Positions 43,669 to 52,399 of a stretch of 64,000 bases of DNA are shown here, in pieces. The stretch lies in NCBI GenBank assembly GCA_910589545.1, contig CAJUSY010000023.1, positions 277,257 to 341,256 on the forward strand, read 5' to 3'. The stretch is from Peptoniphilaceae bacterium (GTDB lineage: Bacteria; Bacillota; Clostridia; Tissierellales; Peptoniphilaceae). Under the pieces are notes generated by a model. The model was not told where the DNA came from and did not search any database. It was given only the letters and a program-made list of their open reading frames with translations. How positions within the stretch are numbered: the first letter of the stretch is position 1; each line of letters begins with the position of its first letter. The position numbers and the translations under genes were made by a program.

Positions 43669-45464
43669 TGGATATACTAAAATACTGCAAAAGAGAAGAA
43701 GCAGACCCACAATACATGTGGGATTTGTCTGCATTATATAAAACAGAAGAAGAATTCGAAAAAGCAGTGAAAACAATTGATTTGATGGCAGATGATTTCA
43801 AGAAAAATTACGAAAACAAACTCAAATCAGCAGACATCATCAAAAATGCCATGGACGATTATAGAGATATCGTGGCTAATATCGACCGCATCGCACACTA
43901 CGCATCACTTGATGTGGAAGCAGACGGCCACAACGAAAAATCCCAAAAAAGAGCCATGGCTACATTTACAAAAATCGCAGACATCGAAAACAAAATGAGC
44001 TTTTTTGAAACAGAACTTGTACAAGTTGACGAACAAACACTTGAAGAAGTGAAAAACGACACCAACAACACAAGATACATCGACGATTTGTTGAAGAAAA
44101 AAGAACACATCTTATCCAAAGAAGTGGAAAATGCTATAAGCAAATTCTCACAAACATTCAGCTCATTCTACGAAATCTACAACACAACGAAAATTCACGA
44201 CATCACATTCCCTGATTTCGAAGTAAATGGCAAAAAATACGAAATGACTTACAATTTGTTCGAAGGAGTTTACGACAACGACCCCGACACAGATTTGAGA
44301 AGAAAATCATACGAAGTGTTCTACAACGAACTTGCCAAATACAAAAACACAACAGCGATGATTTATCTATCACATTGCCAAGCAGAAAAGGCAGAAAGTG
44401 AACTTAGAGGATACGACTCAGTAATAGATTTCTTATTAGACAGACAAAACATCTCTCGTGAATTGTACGACAGACAACTAGATGTAATCATGCAAGAACT
44501 TCCTAAACACATGAGAAAATACGCCCAAATCATTAAAAAAGAATACGATTTGGACAAAGTTACATTCATGGACTTGAAGCTTGATGTGGAAAACTCATTC
44601 TCCAAAAACATTTCAGTAGAAGATGCAAGGAATTTGGTCAAGGACGGACTATCTATTCTAGGTGAAGATTATTCCAAAATGCTAGATCGTGCATTTGACG
44701 AAAAATGGATTGATTTCGTAAACACATTCGGAAAATCAACAGGAGCATTCTGCGCATCTCCATTCTTGGCACACCCTTATGTGTTGATATCTTGGACTGG
44801 CAAACTAACAGAAGCCATCGTATTGTCGCACGAATTGGGACATGCAGGACAATCCTACATCTCACAAAAAACACAAAACGTGTTGGACAACGACCCATCA
44901 ATGTACTTCGTGGAATCACCATCCACAACAAACGAACTCATCATGAGCAGATACTTGCTGGAAAAAGCAACAACTGACCAAGAAAGAAGATATTTGTGTG
45001 GACAAATAATCTCTAGAACCTACTTCCACAACTTCGTCACACACTTTATCGAAGGATACTACCAAAGAGAAGTGTACAAATTAATCGATAAAAAAGAAGG
45101 ATTCACAGCAGATGATTTGTCAAGAATCTTCAAAGAAACACTACAAAAATTCTGGGGAGAAGACATCGAAATCAACGAAGGATCAGAATTGACATGGATG
45201 AGACAACCTCACTACTACATGGGATTGTATCCATACACTTACTCCGCAGGACTTACAATCGGAACACAAGTATCCAAAATGATTGTAGAAGAAGGAAAAC
45301 CAGCAGCAGACAGATGGCTTAAAGCATTGGCATTAGGCTCCACAGAAGATTCTGTCGGAATCGCAAAAGCTGCAGGAGTAGACATCACAACAGATAAACC
45401 ACTCAAAGACACCATCGAATACATCGGTAAAGTAATCGATGACATCGAAAAATACGACAAATAA
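43668..45464 (+). CDS. pepF: Oligoendopeptidase F
   Basis: 598 aa, normal for PepF of the M3 family, a cytoplasmic zinc endopeptidase for short peptides. The zinc motif HELGH lies in IVLSHELGHAGQS near residue 388, with the downstream Glu in SPSTTNELIMSRYLL. The C-terminal HYYMGLYPYTYSAGLTIGTQ is the substrate-pocket motif of the family. It starts at the last base of the aminopeptidase stop codon, so the two peptidases are made together and would finish peptide breakdown to amino acids. Confidence 0.97.
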   Translation: MDILKYCKREEADPQYMWDLSALYKTEEEFEKAVKTIDLMADDFKKNYENKLKSADIIKNAMDDYRDIVANIDRIAHYASLDVEADGHNEKSQKRAMATFTKIADIENKMSFFETELVQVDEQTLEEVKNDTNNTRYIDDLLKKKEHILSKEVENAISKFSQTFSSFYEIYNTTKIHDITFPDFEVNGKKYEMTYNLFEGVYDNDPDTDLRRKSYEVFYNELAKYKNTTAMIYLSHCQAEKAESELRGYDSVIDFLLDRQNISRELYDRQLDVIMQELPKHMRKYAQIIKKEYDLDKVTFMDLKLDVENSFSKNISVEDARNLVKDGLSILGEDYSKMLDRAFDEKWIDFVNTFGKSTGAFCASPFLAHPYVLISWTGKLTEAIVLSHELGHAGQSYISQKTQNVLDNDPSMYFVESPSTTNELIMSRYLLEKATTDQERRYLCGQIISRTYFHNFVTHFIEGYYQREVYKLIDKKEGFTADDLSRIFKETLQKFWGEDIEINEGSELTWMRQPHYYMGLYPYTYSAGLTIGTQVSKMIVEEGKPAADRWLKALALGSTEDSVGIAKAAGVDITTDKPLKDTIEYIGKVIDDIEKYDK

Positions 45465-45465
45465 T

Positions 45466-45495
45466 AAAAATGGCATCGGTATCGGTGCCATTTTA
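45466..45495 (+). terminator. Terminator after pepF
   Basis: AAAATGGCA / TGCCATTTT stem with a partly self-complementary loop. Confidence 0.7.
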
Positions 45496-45509
45496 CATAG
45501 GGGGTTCTA

Positions 45510-46811
45510 ATGAACGCAAAATTCAAAAAATTTATGGTGGTATGGTTTGGGCAATTTGTGTCGATGCTTGGATCGGGGATTTCATCATTTGGATTATCGT
45601 TGTGGATTTTCATGATGACAAAAAGTGCCACGACTTTTGCGATGACGTTTTTAGTTCAAATTTTACCGGGAATTATATTTGCACCATTTGCAGGATCAAT
45701 GGCAGACAGAAAACAACGAAAACATATTATAGTGTTAACCGATTCGCTCGATGCTGTACTTAAAGTTATACTTATGATTTTACTTGCGACAGTAAGTATG
45801 AAAGTGTGGATGGTGTATCCGTTGACTTTCTTGTCGCAAACTTTAGGAACATTTCAAAATCCGGCATTCAATGCGACGATTCCACTTCTGGTTGAGAAGA
45901 AGGATATTCCAAGAGCAAATGGTTTTATGCAACTTATCAGGGCGATTCAAAATATGCTTGCGCCGTTGATTGCAGGTGCGCTATTTCCATTTATAGGATT
46001 GACGGGATTGTTTGTAATTGATTTTATAAGTTTCTTCGTCGCTATTTTGACGATTTTACCTCAAAAAATCGAGCAAGAAATCGAAGAAGTCAAGGAATCC
46101 AATTTTACCAAGACAATTGTTAGTGATTTGAAAATAGCTTTTGAAGTGTTAAAACAAAAGCAAGGATTTATACAAATAATTGTTGTGTTTTCAATATTGA
46201 ATTTCGTCGCAAATATTGCAATGGTATTAGTAGGACCGTTGGTAATGAGTAATTATGACACGAAAATTTACGGACTTGTAAATTCTGTGTCTGGAATTGC
46301 AATGGTGTTAGGTGGAGTAATTTCTGGCGCAATTCCAAGTGAGAAGAACAAAGTAAGATCGATTTTCCTAAGCCTAATAATTTGCTCTATTGGAATGATA
46401 GTAATGGGAATAAATTACAGCTGGATTGTAATAGCTGTGGGATTTTTCTTATTTATGATACCGACTCCTTATGCGAATGGAACTTTGGGTTCATTGATGC
46501 AATTGAAAATAGAGACAAAAATGCTTGGAAGAGTTGGCTCGTTGGTCGATTGTTTAATGAAGATTATTACTCCTATAGCGATTATCTTGGCTGGCTTTTT
46601 GGCGGATAATGTGTTCAATCCACTTTTAGTAAAGGGCGGCAAATTATCTGACACTTTCATAGCAAAAATAATTGGAGTTGGAAATGGCAGAGGAATTGGT
46701 CTGTTATTTGTAATTTGTGGAACAATTTTATTAATCATTTGTGTGTCTATGCTTTTGAATAAAAACATTAACCAACTTGAAGAACTAAACCCAGATGTAA
46801 TTAATGATTAG
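45510..46811 (+). CDS. Major facilitator superfamily transporter (drug efflux type)
   Basis: 433 aa with 12 membrane segments. The N-terminal WFGQFVSMLGSGISSFGLSLW and the loop motif GSMADRKQRKHIIVLTD (MFS signature A, GxxxDRxxRK) are clear. It resembles the MFS_3/macrolide-efflux-like branch, but the substrate cannot be told. The start follows GGGGG. No terminator is visible before the superoxide reductase gene 56 bp later. Confidence 0.88.
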   Translation: MNAKFKKFMVVWFGQFVSMLGSGISSFGLSLWIFMMTKSATTFAMTFLVQILPGIIFAPFAGSMADRKQRKHIIVLTDSLDAVLKVILMILLATVSMKVWMVYPLTFLSQTLGTFQNPAFNATIPLLVEKKDIPRANGFMQLIRAIQNMLAPLIAGALFPFIGLTGLFVIDFISFFVAILTILPQKIEQEIEEVKESNFTKTIVSDLKIAFEVLKQKQGFIQIIVVFSILNFVANIAMVLVGPLVMSNYDTKIYGLVNSVSGIAMVLGGVISGAIPSEKNKVRSIFLSLIICSIGMIVMGINYSWIVIAVGFFLFMIPTPYANGTLGSLMQLKIETKMLGRVGSLVDCLMKIITPIAIILAGFLADNVFNPLLVKGGKLSDTFIAKIIGVGNGRGIGLLFVICGTILLIICVSMLLNKNINQLEELNPDVIND

Positions 46812-46867
46812 TTTAGTTTAATTGGGGTATAAATACTCTGTAAGAAATTTTATAGGGGGTAATATTA

Positions 46868-47227
46868 ATGGCTAAATTAACAGAAACAGTTCAATCTGGA
46901 GATTGGAAAGATGAAAAACACGTTCCAGTTATTCATATTGAGAAAAAAGATGACGGATTTAAAGTATGTGCAATAGTTGGCGAAGAAATCGAACACCCAA
47001 ACACTTTTGAACACCACATTGCATGGATTAAAGTATTCTTCCAACCAGAAGGAGAAAAATTCCCAATCGAAGTAGGATCTTACCAAGCAGCAGCTCACGG
47101 CGAAGGCGAAGTGTTCACTAAACCACACGCTCACGCTTATGTAAAATCTACAAAACCAGGTAAGGTATTTGCATTAAGTTATTGCAATATCCACGGTTTA
47201 TGGGAAAGTGCTGAAGAAGTAAAATAG
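46868..47227 (+). CDS. Superoxide reductase (neelaredoxin / desulfoferrodoxin class II)
   Basis: 119 aa, one-domain superoxide reductase, which reduces superoxide to hydrogen peroxide without releasing oxygen and so suits anaerobes. Iron ligands are visible: EKHVPVI (Glu/Lys loop and first His), HPNTFEHHIAWI with two His, and C-terminal SYCNIHGLW supplying Cys and His. There is no N-terminal desulforedoxin Cys4 domain. GGGGG ribosome-binding site. A single-gene unit with its own terminator. Confidence 0.95.
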   Translation: MAKLTETVQSGDWKDEKHVPVIHIEKKDDGFKVCAIVGEEIEHPNTFEHHIAWIKVFFQPEGEKFPIEVGSYQAAAHGEGEVFTKPHAHAYVKSTKPGKVFALSYCNIHGLWESAEEVK

Positions 47228-47240
47228 TTTGATATAAATG

Positions 47241-47267
47241 AGGACTCTTTGTGGAGTCCTTTTTTTC
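47241..47267 (+). terminator. Terminator of the superoxide reductase gene
   Basis: AGGACTC / GAGTCCT stem with TTTGTG loop and seven T residues. Confidence 0.88.
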
Positions 47268-47379
47268 GTGGGAATGTTGCTTGTGATATGATTTATTGAT
47301 TATTAAATAAATTTTACATATTATTTTATACAACTTTTGAATATTTGGGTAATAATATAATAATAAAGAGAGGTGTTAG

Positions 47380-49092
47380 ATGAAGAGATTAAGGTTAAGG
47401 GGAATTTTAATAATTGCATTTCTTATAATGCTTGTGACATCTAAGGTTTCACTTGCTGATTCTATAGATTCTATTGATACTAAAGCTGTGATAGAAAAGG
47501 ATGGCTCCATTTCTATTACGCAGGTGTGGAAAGCAAAACCAGATTCTGGTACGGAATTTTTTATTCCTATGCAGAATCTAAATCATATGCAGATTGAGGA
47601 TTTTACGGTTTCTGATGAAAAGGGGCCGTATGAACTTATGAAGTCGTGGAATGTGGATGCGAATTTTGACAAGAAAGCTAGAAAGTATGGGATAAATCGC
47701 ACGTCAGATGGTATTGAATTATGTTTTGGTAAGACTGAGTTTAAGGATAAGACTTATACGATTCGTTATAAATTTAAAAATGCTGTGACATCTTTTAATG
47801 ATTATGATGGTTTTAATATTAGATTTGTAAATGATAAGATGGATCCTTCTCCTGATAAGGTCAGTCTACAACTTAGCTTATCCAATGGGAAATTGAAAAA
47901 GGATAATGCTAAGGTGTGGGGATTTGGTTATGATGGGAATGTAAATATAGAAAATGGCAAGGTTGTTGCCAAAGCAAAAAAATTTGATTCGTCTAACTAT
48001 ATGAACATAATGCTATCCTTGAATAAGGGAATTATTAGCCCAAATCATACTTCGAGCAAGAGCATTGATACTTTGGTTAATAAGGCTTTTGAAGGGTCTG
48101 ATTATTCGTATGATGATTACAAGAACGGAGGAGTTTACGATAAAGGTGGAACTCCTACAAGCACTATTGATAAAATTTTGGGAGTATTTTCTATTTTAGT
48201 GGGCGTAATTGGTGCATCTTTAGGAATATTTGCTGCTGTTAATCCAAATAGGAACAAGAATATCAAAAATGTCGGCAAAGTTGACAAAAAAAACCCACAA
48301 TATCATAGGGAGATTCCTTTTGAAAAGAATTTAATGGCAAATTTTTATGCATATAATGGAAAAGAAAATATGGTTGAGAATATATTGTCCGCAACGCTTT
48401 TAGTGTGGTTAAGAGATGGCAATATTGATTTTACAACTTCACATGAAAAGTCAGCAATATTACGCAGAGATATCGAAAAATATAATATAGAGATTCTCAA
48501 AGAGCCTGAGTTCAATAGCGATTACGAACAATTGTTATTTTCAAGTTTACAAGAAGCATCAGGAGATGATGTAACTCTGACTGAAAAAGAATATAAGGAT
48601 TTTCTGAAGGATGACGATGAGTTTTTGGAAAAAATTATTAAATCTATTGAAAAAGATGGAAAGAACTTTTTATTAGATAATGAATATATTGAGAATTCAC
48701 GTGGAATGTTCAGAAAATATTCATATACTCAAAAAGGGCTTGAAGAAGCAGCATTAATTCCAGCTTTTGAAAGATTTTTAAAAGATTTTACTCTGATTAA
48801 TGAGCGTGAACCTATAGAAGTAGCTTTATGGGATGAGGTTTTAATAGGAGCGACGTTGTTTGGAAAAGGCGAAGAAACGTTGAGACAGTTCAAAAAGTTT
48901 TATCCAGATTACAAGTTCGGAAGTTTCGATAGAGATATTTACACAAGTTATTGGTATCTAAATCACTTTTCAAATAACACTTACAGTCGTGCAATTGCAA
49001 ATTCACAAGCAAGTGCTGGATATGGTGGTGGAGCATCAATTGGCGGCGGTGGCGGATTCTCAGGTGGTGGATCTGGCGGCGGCGGAAGATAA
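47380..49092 (+). CDS. DUF2207 membrane protein
   Basis: 570 aa. Signal peptide to about residue 26 (SLADSIDS), then an extracytoplasmic DUF2207 domain (about 27-230) starting IDTKAVIEKDGSISITQVWK. One or two membrane segments follow near 262-285, then a cytoplasmic region of about 250 residues and a Gly/Ser-rich tail ending GGGGR. This layout is usual for DUF2207 proteins, which commonly neighbour LemA genes, as here. Biochemical role unknown. An envelope function is likely. AGAGAGG precedes the start. Confidence 0.88.
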   Translation: MKRLRLRGILIIAFLIMLVTSKVSLADSIDSIDTKAVIEKDGSISITQVWKAKPDSGTEFFIPMQNLNHMQIEDFTVSDEKGPYELMKSWNVDANFDKKARKYGINRTSDGIELCFGKTEFKDKTYTIRYKFKNAVTSFNDYDGFNIRFVNDKMDPSPDKVSLQLSLSNGKLKKDNAKVWGFGYDGNVNIENGKVVAKAKKFDSSNYMNIMLSLNKGIISPNHTSSKSIDTLVNKAFEGSDYSYDDYKNGGVYDKGGTPTSTIDKILGVFSILVGVIGASLGIFAAVNPNRNKNIKNVGKVDKKNPQYHREIPFEKNLMANFYAYNGKENMVENILSATLLVWLRDGNIDFTTSHEKSAILRRDIEKYNIEILKEPEFNSDYEQLLFSSLQEASGDDVTLTEKEYKDFLKDDDEFLEKIIKSIEKDGKNFLLDNEYIENSRGMFRKYSYTQKGLEEAALIPAFERFLKDFTLINEREPIEVALWDEVLIGATLFGKGEETLRQFKKFYPDYKFGSFDRDIYTSYWYLNHFSNNTYSRAIANSQASAGYGGGASIGGGGGFSGGGSGGGGR

Positions 49093-49109
49093 ATTTTAAG
49101 GAGGAAATT

Positions 49110-49652
49110 ATGGTAATATTAGTAATAATGATTGCATTAGTCGTGATAATTGCTGTATATTTTATTGCAACTCAGAGAAGTCTTGTAATGACTAAGGAAA
49201 ATATCGCTAATGCTTTTTCACAAATCAAAGTAAGCCAACAATCAAGATTTGACGCTTTGACAGAACTTGCAAAGGCGACAAAAAGTTATTCTGAATACGA
49301 ATATAAAACTTTGATGGAAGTTATATCTAAGAGACAATCATCAAACGATATAAAAGGAATTGAAAATAATGAAGAAATCCTAAGGAATCTGTCGGGGAGG
49401 ATTAACGCATTAGCAGAAAATTACCCTGATTTAAAGGCTTCAGAAACTTATAAGGAAACAATGCAAAGTATAAACAAATACGAAAACACAGTAAGAACAT
49501 CCAGAATGGTGTTCAATGATACTGTTACTATTTATAACAGAAAAGTTAAACAATTTCCAAGCTCTTTGGTGGCTTCAGTTTTAGGATATAAAGCTGAAGA
49601 ATATTTGGAAATGGACGATTCAAAATCAGATATGCCTAACTTGGAGTATTAG
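49110..49652 (+). CDS. lemA: LemA-family protein
   Basis: 180 aa with one N-terminal membrane segment (about 1-20), then a long helical domain with NIANAFSQIKVSQQSRFDAL, YPDLKASETYKETMQSI, ENTVRTSRMVFNDTVTIYN and KQFPSSLVASVLGYKAEEYL, all LemA landmarks. The start has AAGGAGG 6 bp upstream. It is 17 bp behind the DUF2207 gene and forms an operon with it. Confidence 0.93.
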   Translation: MVILVIMIALVVIIAVYFIATQRSLVMTKENIANAFSQIKVSQQSRFDALTELAKATKSYSEYEYKTLMEVISKRQSSNDIKGIENNEEILRNLSGRINALAENYPDLKASETYKETMQSINKYENTVRTSRMVFNDTVTIYNRKVKQFPSSLVASVLGYKAEEYLEMDDSKSDMPNLEY

Positions 49653-49662
49653 TTGAAAATTA

Positions 49663-49688
49663 GCCGGGCACTTAGTGTCCGGTTTTTT
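49663..49688 (+). terminator. Terminator after lemA
   Basis: CCGGGCAC / GTGTCCGG stem with TTA loop followed by TTTTTT. Confidence 0.88.
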
Positions 49689-49738
49689 GTTTTGCGAAAA
49701 AGTGTATCCAAATTATACTAAATCAATATTTCAAATTG

Positions 49739-49747
49739 TGATATAAT
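49739..49747 (+). promoter_or_regulatory. Extended -10 promoter of the radical SAM-birA operon
   Basis: TGATATAAT 30 bp before the start codon. Confidence 0.5.
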
Positions 49748-49776
49748 ACTTGTAAAATATCAACAAAGGTGATTTA

Positions 49777-50685
49777 ATGATAGAAGGCTTTTACGATAGA
49801 TACATGTACACGCCGATGCCAGAAATGCACAATGAAATGATTCCCGTAACGGTGGGTTGTTCTTACGGCAAATGCATCTATTGTGATTTGAATGTAGGCA
49901 AGAAATTCAAGGTTTTCGACATTGAAGATGTGAAAAATTATATTAGAGAAAGGAAAGAATTTTACGAAGACAAGAGGTTTACTCCGAAAAAGTTCACGCT
50001 TTTGGAGGGCAACGCCTTGTGTTTGAGGAATGATTATTTGACAGAAATTCTAAAAGAAATCAAAAAGAACTTTCCGCAGATGAAATACGTGTCGTGTTTT
50101 TCCAGAAGTGATGATATTCTCAGAAAAACTGACGAGGAATTGTTGGAGCTTAAAAATCTGGGACTGAATCGTATTTGTATTGGGATTGAGTCGGGAAGTG
50201 ATTGGGTGCTTTCTTATCACAAAAAAGGTGTCACATCGAATGAACAATTGACGGCACTTCATAGGCTCGATGATTTGGGAATAAAATATTCTGTCTACAT
50301 TATGCTTGGTCTTGGCGGAAAGGATCATTCACGTGAACATATAATGAAAACTGCAGAGTTTTTGAACAAGGTGAATCCGTTTGAAATTGTGGTTGTGAAT
50401 TTGGTTTTGTTTAAGAATGCAAAGCTTGTCGAAAACGTTAGAAATCACGATTTTAAAAGGGTGTCCATCAGAGAGCAAATCGCTGAGGAGATAATGCTTG
50501 TTCAAAATTTGAATATAAGATGCATATATAACGGTACTCACAAGACTAAGGCTGTGGCTGTGACATCTGTAATTCCAGACAAGAAGGATGAAATTATCGC
50601 TGTTTTGAAGCAAAGACTAGAAGATGATGACAAGGAAATGAATAAAAAAGAACGTAAAAAGTGGAATAGGTGGGATGAAGGTTAA
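49777..50685 (+). CDS. Radical SAM protein with CX4CX2C cluster motif
   Basis: 302 aa. The iron-sulfur motif near residue 29 is GCSYGKCIYCD, spacing CX4CX2C rather than the classical CX3CX2C. An Elp3/MiaB-type barrel follows, with LLEGNALCLRNDYLTEIL, LNRICIGIESGSDWVLS and KYSVYIMLGLGGKDHSREHI. Such proteins are common in anaerobic Bacillota and uncharacterised. The product is unknown. Its stop overlaps the birA start (TAATG). Confidence 0.85.
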   Translation: MIEGFYDRYMYTPMPEMHNEMIPVTVGCSYGKCIYCDLNVGKKFKVFDIEDVKNYIRERKEFYEDKRFTPKKFTLLEGNALCLRNDYLTEILKEIKKNFPQMKYVSCFSRSDDILRKTDEELLELKNLGLNRICIGIESGSDWVLSYHKKGVTSNEQLTALHRLDDLGIKYSVYIMLGLGGKDHSREHIMKTAEFLNKVNPFEIVVVNLVLFKNAKLVENVRNHDFKRVSIREQIAEEIMLVQNLNIRCIYNGTHKTKAVAVTSVIPDKKDEIIAVLKQRLEDDDKEMNKKERKKWNRWDEG

Positions 50686-51413
50686 TGGATATTGAAAAAA
50701 TCAAAGGACAAACTGGAATAAATAATGTGATCTTCAAAGCTGAGGTCACTTCAACTAATGATGAAATTCTAAATCAAAAGCAAGACGATACACTTATGAT
50801 CGCATTATTTCAATCGAAGGGAAAGGGACGCTACGGACGAAAATTCTTTTCGCCAGAAAATGGATTGTATTTTTCGTATTTGTTAAATGAAGAGATGACA
50901 TTCCAACAATCGCAATTCATCACTCCGATTATGGGGATTGCTGTAAGCTATGCGATTGATGAAGTGTTCGGCGTGAATACTTCGATTAAATGGGTCAATG
51001 ATATTTTGCTTGAGAAAAAGAAAATCTGCGGCATACTCACAGAATGTAAAGTGGAGAAAAATGTCTGCCATGATATTGTCGTTGGCGTTGGAATAAACGT
51101 GTACTCATCTGATTTTCCAGATGATATCAAAGATACGGCTGGATTTATCGAAGAAAAAAAAGACGCAGATAAAAGAGAGGACTTGGTTATTAAAATAATT
51201 CAGAATTTCCTAGAATTTTGGAGCGAGGATAGGGAAAATTTGGTTGAAAAATATCGAAAGAAAGCCACGTTTATTGGCAACGAAATCAAAGTCCACAAAA
51301 ATGGAGATTATGTAAAAGCTACTGCAATGAATGTCAATGACGATTTTAGCTTGAAAGTAAAATACAACGACGGAACAATTGAAGACTTAAATATAGGAGA
51401 GATTTTTTTGTAA
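50685..51413 (+). CDS. birA: Biotin--[acetyl-CoA-carboxylase] ligase (monofunctional)
   Basis: 242 aa. The ATP/biotin-binding loop is QSKGKGRYGRKFFSPENGLY (the GRGRxxR equivalent), followed by SIKWVNDILLEKKKICGILTE and VVGVGINVY, typical of BirA catalytic domains. A C-terminal beta domain (about 190-242) is present. There is no N-terminal DNA-binding domain, so it attaches biotin to carboxylases but is not a repressor. Translationally coupled to the radical SAM gene. Confidence 0.94.
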   Translation: MDIEKIKGQTGINNVIFKAEVTSTNDEILNQKQDDTLMIALFQSKGKGRYGRKFFSPENGLYFSYLLNEEMTFQQSQFITPIMGIAVSYAIDEVFGVNTSIKWVNDILLEKKKICGILTECKVEKNVCHDIVVGVGINVYSSDFPDDIKDTAGFIEEKKDADKREDLVIKIIQNFLEFWSEDRENLVEKYRKKATFIGNEIKVHKNGDYVKATAMNVNDDFSLKVKYNDGTIEDLNIGEIFL

Positions 51414-51427
51414 AATCTCTTTTTTAT
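51399..51427 (+). terminator. Terminator overlapping the birA stop
   Basis: AGAGATTTT / AAAATCTCT stem followed by TTTTT. The left arm is in the last birA codons. Confidence 0.75.
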
Positions 51428-51650
51428 TGGTTTATTTCCTTCCAAGCTTCATCGTGATCGACTAATTCGATTTTTTTGTTTTTCTTGGATTCTTCGTATT
51501 CTTTTACTACTTGAATGTCGTACTCATCGGATAATTTTTCAAGGGCTAAAGTTTTAATCATTGTTGAAAGTCCCACACCATGAGTGTCGGCAATTTTTTC
51601 AACGCATTTATTTCATTTTCATTAAATCTTACATTAAATTTACGCGACAT
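51424..51650 (-). pseudogene. Frameshifted RelB/DUF6290-type antitoxin
   Basis: From the ATG at 51650 (GGAG upstream) the frame reads MSRKFNVRFNENEINALKK and then goes out of frame at a run of six A residues (T-run 51594-51599 on the plus strand). Adding one A gives a continuous 75-codon reading: ...IADTHGVGLSTMIKTLALEK..., ...DEYDIQVVKEYEE..., ending EINQ. This is a ribbon-helix-helix antitoxin of the RelB/DinJ-like type. No toxin gene is next to it. Loss of one base in a homopolymer may be a real mutation, a slippage site or a sequencing error. Confidence 0.75.
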
Positions 51651-51702
51651 ATTATACTCCTTCTTTTTTAATTCATTATATCAAAAAAATCTCTTTTTTC
51701 TA

Positions 51703-51766
51703 TTGACAAACGTATAATAAGGTGCTATTATCACATTAACAAATGAACAAGTATTCATATGTTCAT
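51703..51766 (+). promoter_or_regulatory. Metal-responsive promoter and operator of the ArsR operon
   Basis: TTGACA at 51703-51708, 17 bp, TATTAT at 51726-51731. About 12 bp after the -10 lies the inverted repeat ATGAACA (51743) / TGTTCAT (to 51766), the kind of imperfect palindrome bound by CadC/SmtB-type repressors. The operator would overlap the transcription start and the first codons. Confidence 0.7.
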
Positions 51767-52144
51767 ATAAAGGATGTGATAGATATAGATAAATTCAACG
51801 ATGAAAAATGTGAAGTAACTCTAATTCACGAGTATAATGTGAAAAAAGCTATCAATGAGCTTCCAGACGACGAATTGATCGCCGATTTGTCTGATATGTT
51901 CAAAATTTTCGGAGATCAGACAAGGGTGAAGATTTTGATGGCGTTGGAAAGTGGAGAGATGTGCGTGTGCGACATTGCAGCTGTGATGGATATGAGTCAG
52001 TCTGCTATTAGTCACCAATTGAGGGTGTTGAAACAAAGCAACATTGTGAAGACTAGACGTGAGGGAAAAGTTGTGTACTATTCCATTTCGGACGATCATG
52101 TGAAGGAAATCTTCGACATGGCGATGGTACACGTGCAAGAATAA
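51743..52144 (+). CDS. ArsR/SmtB-family metal-sensing repressor (CadC-like)
   Basis: 133 aa. Winged-helix DNA-binding domain with FKIFGDQTRVKILMAL, the metal motif CVCD in SGEMCVCDIAAVM, and the recognition helix SQSAISHQLRVLKQ. The C-terminal DDHVKEIFDMAMVHVQE carries Asp/His for an alpha-5 metal site. A further Cys is in the N-terminal extension (EKCEVTLIHEYN). The first ATG (51743) lies only a few bases after the predicted transcription start with no ribosome-binding site. An in-frame GTG at 51776 has AAGGA only 2 nt upstream, so the start is uncertain. It should repress the downstream HMA and P-type ATPase genes and be released by Cd, Zn or Pb. Confidence 0.9.
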   Translation: MNKYSYVHIKDVIDIDKFNDEKCEVTLIHEYNVKKAINELPDDELIADLSDMFKIFGDQTRVKILMALESGEMCVCDIAAVMDMSQSAISHQLRVLKQSNIVKTRREGKVVYYSISDDHVKEIFDMAMVHVQE

Positions 52145-52183
52145 CGACAAATAATTTAGAAAAATAAAAAAAAGGAGAAAGTT

Positions 52184-52399
52184 ATGAAAAGAAGATACAC
52201 ATTAGAAAATTTGGAATGCGCAAATTGTGCAGCAAAAATGGAAGACGAAATCAAGAAATTGGACGGAGTAAATTCTGTCACTGTGAATTTTATCACTACA
52301 AAAATGGTGTTGGATGTAGAAGATGACAAGTTTGATTCTGTGTTGGATCAAGCCAAAGACATCATTAAATCGATTGAGCCTTACGTTGAAGTGAAATAA
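52184..52399 (+). CDS. Heavy-metal-associated (HMA) domain protein
   Basis: 71 aa single ferredoxin-like HMA domain with the metal motif LECANCAAKMEDEI (CxxC). A hydrophobic-acidic strand pattern follows. Instead of being the N-terminal domain of the metal-pumping ATPase, it is a separate protein whose stop overlaps the ATPase start (TAATG). It may deliver the metal to the pump. AAGGAG precedes the ATG. Confidence 0.92.
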   Translation: MKRRYTLENLECANCAAKMEDEIKKLDGVNSVTVNFITTKMVLDVEDDKFDSVLDQAKDIIKSIEPYVEVK

